This document shows, piece after piece, positions 60,301-64,000 of a DNA stretch of 64,000 nt. The position numbers and the translations under genes are program-made. Origin of the DNA: Sclerodactyla briareus (taxonomy: Eukaryota > Echinodermata > Holothuroidea > Dendrochirotida > Sclerodactylidae); contig JAODTK010001333.1 in the NCBI GenBank assembly GCA_026419785.1, positions 124,001-188,000 of the forward strand, given 5' to 3'. Position 1 is the first letter of the stretch. Each line of letters opens with the position of its first letter. The notes below the pieces were generated by a model. The model was given only the letters and a program-made list of their open reading frames with translations. It was not told the origin of the DNA and searched no databases.

Positions 60301-61018
60301 TGAAACACATGTGTGCTGGTTATCCAACTGCTAAACCATCAATGAGTCTTTTTAGACCTGCGACATTTCAAACCATTCCTGTTCCTCTTAACTATTACAA
60401 ACCGATTGTTTGCGCATGCACGGCAACGTGTTCCGGCAGTATCGTTCAGTAGGCTACCGAACAGATATCTTTATTTTCATTCAAGACAGCTGAACAAATA
60501 TTTACCTTTGACGGTTTTACCCACGTATTGAATGCAGACCCGTGTTAAAAATAACATTGAGCAAATACAAAACTTCGACAGGAGACCCATTCAAATCTGA
60601 AGGGTGCCTGGATAATCATAACGATCCACTGACGTCATAATTGAATAGCAATGTCTGATTCATTGACATTAACTGAGGCCTGTAATGAATAAGGTAATCG
60701 TTGTAATTATAGTAGATATACATTTTATTTTACGTAGCACACACATACATGTCTTATATAGATATTACGTATAATATGAATACTGTTTTCAATTTAATTA
60801 TCATATGATATTCCCCTTAACTTGACTTGACAAAGTCACTTTTCGCATTTCAATCCCAGCTCATAGAGACTATAGAATAACTTTCAAAGTCATCCTGGTA
60901 ATTCTCTTTGTGACCTTCCTGAATATTCGTTAATAACCAATGGTTTGATGTTGGTTCACAGTTGTTCACATAACTCACCTTCGGCGCCAGATGTCTGTAG
61001 CATCATGCATCGTCCTGT
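57361..61018. other. Unassigned, no gene seen
   Basis: No gene or known element is recognised in this AT-rich stretch. Homopolymers include a T run at 59,981-59,993 and an A20 run near 60,273-60,294. The open frames are few and short. Confidence 0.6.
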
Positions 61019-61100
61019 AATAATAATAATAATAATATAATAATAATAATAATATAATAATAATAATAATAATAAAATAATAATAATAATAATAATAACA
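61019..61100 (+). repeat. (TAA)n microsatellite
   Basis: This is a trinucleotide TAA array with a few base losses. It could be the tail of a plus-strand LINE, but no LINE coding motif was seen upstream. Confidence 0.95.
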
Positions 61101-62351
61101 GTATCAAAACATTCCCTCTGACCACAACACAATTAAAAAATACCATGGCTCTGGAAGCCTTTATCTGGTACGGTAATAAAATATTCCTTTCAACCTTAGA
61201 TCCTTGGTTCAGCCAGACCGACGAATCTTATTAATATGTAATGTACACACGTCAATTTAGACTAGGACAAACATCATCACAAAGTACTTGAGAGAACGAT
61301 GAAGTAATCCAGGCAATCTTAGATCCTATTTTAGATTTCAGATTTTCAACCGCATTGAATATGAGTATAATCCCAGCAATATTCCAAATAACCTCGCTAC
61401 GGGAATTAATACTCGAACAGCTGTAAATTAATAAATAAAAAAAACGAATGAATCTGATCGTTTTCATTGTTAATTTTTATCTGGGTATATTCTGCATCAA
61501 CAAGGTACGAAGTAGACGCGACTAATTAGGTTGTTGGGTTAGGTGATTAACATTATTTGACAATTTGACAGCATGATCAATGGCGAGGAGAAGAGGCGAG
61601 AATATGTCCATAACGCTTATTGTGCAATGTTTAAACTCGTGTATTCACATAACGTAACGAAAGAGCGTGTCCACGTGTCCGTAATTCGCAATGAGGAATA
61701 TGTGAAGACCCGACTGCAAGTAACTCTCCCATAGCTTTCTCGAAGCCACGCGGACAGAAACAAAGATATTTTTTTATGTTTATTCAAGGTAACAACCTAT
61801 GGCAATCTCACATTAAAACCCAGTGTATGCCCACCTCTTTTTTTTTTTTTTGGCGAAGGCACACTAATCTATACAATCTTGATGTAAAAATCGTGAATTC
61901 GTTCACGAGACTTGTGTGTATGTGTCTTTCTGTATTGGTGAGTTTGGGTGTACACGCATGCATTTGTAATAATAATCATTTTGTTAGATCTAGTGCATAT
62001 CCTCAATTGTGAACTTTCATTTTAACTATGCGAATTGGCCGATGGCGTAAGAAAGCCCATTTACCGGGTATAGTGGACGGTATAAACACTTCCTACTTTT
62101 CGAGGTCAAAGGCCACCCATGTTTGTCACGGAATTACTGACCAGCTTTGGCTGTCTCAGTTATTAGGAAAAGTTGAGCACAGCAAATGGGGTCAGTTGGA
62201 ATTTGGCAACGGACACTCGGCAGCCTACACCCATTTTTTTTATAGTGCGAATGCATATAAATGTTCGCGTGATTTCTATTTCATACGACTGTCTCCACGG
62301 AATATTTCTGAGTTACTTGTGGTTATAATAATACTAATGAAACTAATACTA
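61101..62351. other. Unassigned, no gene seen
   Basis: No gene is recognised. The 115-codon plus-strand frame at 62,028-62,375 runs into the TAA repeat and has no motif. Confidence 0.5.
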
Positions 62352-62427
62352 ATACAATCACTGATGATAATATAATAATGATAATAATAATATTAATAAT
62401 AATAATAATATAATAATAATAATAATA

Positions 62428-62482
<55 letters not shown>
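62352..62482 (+). repeat. (TAA)n microsatellite
   Basis: This is the longest TAA array in the window, with scattered one-base interruptions. It is oriented like a possible plus-strand LINE tail, without supporting coding sequence upstream. Confidence 0.95.
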
Positions 62483-62484
<2 letters not shown>

Positions 62485-64000
62485 ATGGTCAATATTCCCA
62501 CATAATTATTTCAATTAATAATTAACTGCTGTGTCGTGCATGTGCTGTGTTGGGAATGGCGTAATATGCGCCACCATGCGCGTGCATGGAAACACTCAAT
62601 ATGTAGGTGCGATAGGCTTTTCTCTTTGTGAATCACACAATTACACAAACACAGACTCTCAGACTCTGATCGATCCACACCAATCCGCATCCAACCATGG
62701 GGTGGGGTCGCCACGTGCAAGAATAACGATATTGTGTGGACATTCGAAATTGTGGATAGGGCCTAGTCACCGCCTCCCCCAGACCAACAGGATCGGCACA
62801 CATGCCAATGAGCAGTGGGCTTTGGCGCTAACAAAATGGATACACCATAGCATCAAACTTATGAAATCCAGTTGAAATTGAAACCATTTTGTCGAGCAAA
62901 GCCTTACGTTTACTCCGCTGCCACATCTCGCAGTTGCTATCTTGACCCAAAATTGTTGTCATGTTTTTTGTTTCACTTCGCCTGTAATTAGCAGATTGTC
63001 GGGCATTCATGATAAACTCAACACCTGAAGGGTCTTACATCAGAGAATGGGCTTGTACCGCACGTGAATAGAACCCTGTGGGCAAATGAAATTTGAGCAC
63101 AGTGTTTGTTCGTGGGTTGGCATCCTTTTATAGATAGGGCCACACTATTGGAAAGTGTGAGTTGCCACTGGCATGGCACGCAAGCTGGGGAGAATGGAGG
63201 GCCCGTTTTGGAAACCTTTTTAATTTGAAAAAAATCCACGCAAGACCACTTTACTTCACTTTTAAGCACCTTTTAACACTTCAAAAAGATCACTAGGGAC
63301 TGGGTGTTGTTTTGGTACAGTGATCATTTTTGTTTTTTAGTTTGTAGGACTGTGGTTGAAGGGTAATGACCCATAGACAACAGTTACAAGTAGGAAGCTC
63401 GTAGCATCTGTCCATTAGCGCTGACGCATGACTCTAAAGGTTGAATTTTTAACAGTATAATTAGAGTAGTTCGAATTTGGGACACTCCACGAATAAAAAA
63501 AAAAAAAAAAATGTACAAAATAGGCGACAGCCCGTTCGTTATTAGGCGGAAAAGGGGATGGGAATGGAAGGTACTGTTTTTCGTTCCTTACAAAAATGAC
63601 GAATGTGACGAACTTCGATGAATGTTAAAGATACATGAAAATGCGTGAGGCAACTGGTTGAAAACATATTTTGAAAAGTACACAACAAATTTCCAGCTTC
63701 ATCAAAACTTACCGACCACGATGATCCACGGTTATTGTTATACCGTATATTTCGAATATACACATGTTTCCCATGTGTTATTACAGTGCCTGTACCTGAC
63801 TACAGGTAGGAACTGTCGCAGATATTTTTCGCCTGATATTTTCTTCCCCAACAGTTGATTATGCATGCGTGTAGCTGCATGCGTGTGGGTATGTGCGTGT
63901 GGAAAAGCCGACTTGTTATCCACAATTAACTCGACCCCCACCAGGATGGTTAAAGCTAGTACGTGATCTGTCAAAAGTGGCAGGATGGGTCCAGGATGAG
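62483..64000. other. Unassigned, no gene seen
   Basis: No gene is recognised. The plus-strand frame at 62,531-62,875 (114 codons) has no motif. An A17 run lies at about 63,496-63,512. Confidence 0.5.

Noticed and set aside
1-64000. CRISPR arrays, bacterial operons, integrons or phage
   Set aside because: No spaced direct-repeat arrays, ribosome binding sites or bacterial gene organisation are seen. Element content is that of an animal genome.

Overview
The window looks like gene-poor, repeat-rich nuclear DNA of an invertebrate animal, most likely marine. I found no credible intact host gene, no spliced host gene and no rRNA, tRNA or CRISPR locus. Almost everything recognisable is a decayed transposable element. 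Penelope-like, CR1/L2-like, R2/NeSL-type, hAT (ZMYM1-like) and Polinton/Maverick remains occur together with long AT and TAA microsatellites, an excess of poly-G/poly-C tracts, and AGGTCA-rich short dispersed repeats. The exact phylum cannot be read from the sequence.

Layout. 1-6.2 kb: unassigned DNA, a possible tRNA-derived SINE (2.7 kb) and a three-unit tandem array (4.9-5.5 kb). 6.2-8.2 kb, minus strand: Penelope-like retroelement with reverse transcriptase (RT) and a GIY-YIG-type C-terminus. 8.6-10.3 kb, plus: CR1/L2-like LINE remnant behind an AT microsatellite. 12.8-14.4 kb, plus: a second CR1-like LINE, split by about 0.5 kb of GC-rich DNA. 16.1-16.3 kb: a repeat with an inverted partner at 43.5-43.8 kb.

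18.8-35.5 kb is the centre of the window. A minus-strand LINE with a restriction-like endonuclease (R2/NeSL/Hero type) is split. Its 3' half (zinc knuckle, endonuclease, TAA tail) lies at 18.8-19.7 kb and its 5' half (RT to the conserved 'GGLHP' region) at 31.96-32.96 kb. Between them sits a fossil Polinton/Maverick of about 12.2 kb with roughly 220-bp terminal inverted repeats, packaging-ATPase, integrase and protein-primed DNA polymerase B remains, and tens of interruptions. A second copy of the same LINE family (32.98-35.5 kb, minus) ends in its own TAA tail exactly where the split copy begins.

35.5-48 kb: dispersed repeats, an RTE-like RT fragment (37.5-38.2 kb), a poly-G-rich foldback (38.6-38.9 kb), further AGGTCA-rich repeats and an AT microsatellite. 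48.5-50.06 kb: a short, degenerate ZMYM1-like hAT transposon with recognisable ends and a probable 8-bp target duplication. 50.06-64 kb: mostly unassigned, with a weak glycosyltransferase-61-like reading frame (50.5-50.9 kb), a near-perfect 21-bp hairpin (53.4 kb), a repeated segment near 55 kb, a CpG-rich patch (57.1-57.35 kb) and TAA microsatellites (61.0 and 62.4 kb).

The recognised elements do not form a functional system. They record successive insertions: R2-type LINE first, Polinton into it, and a second LINE copy against it. All protein calls come from motifs read by eye; no database search was possible.
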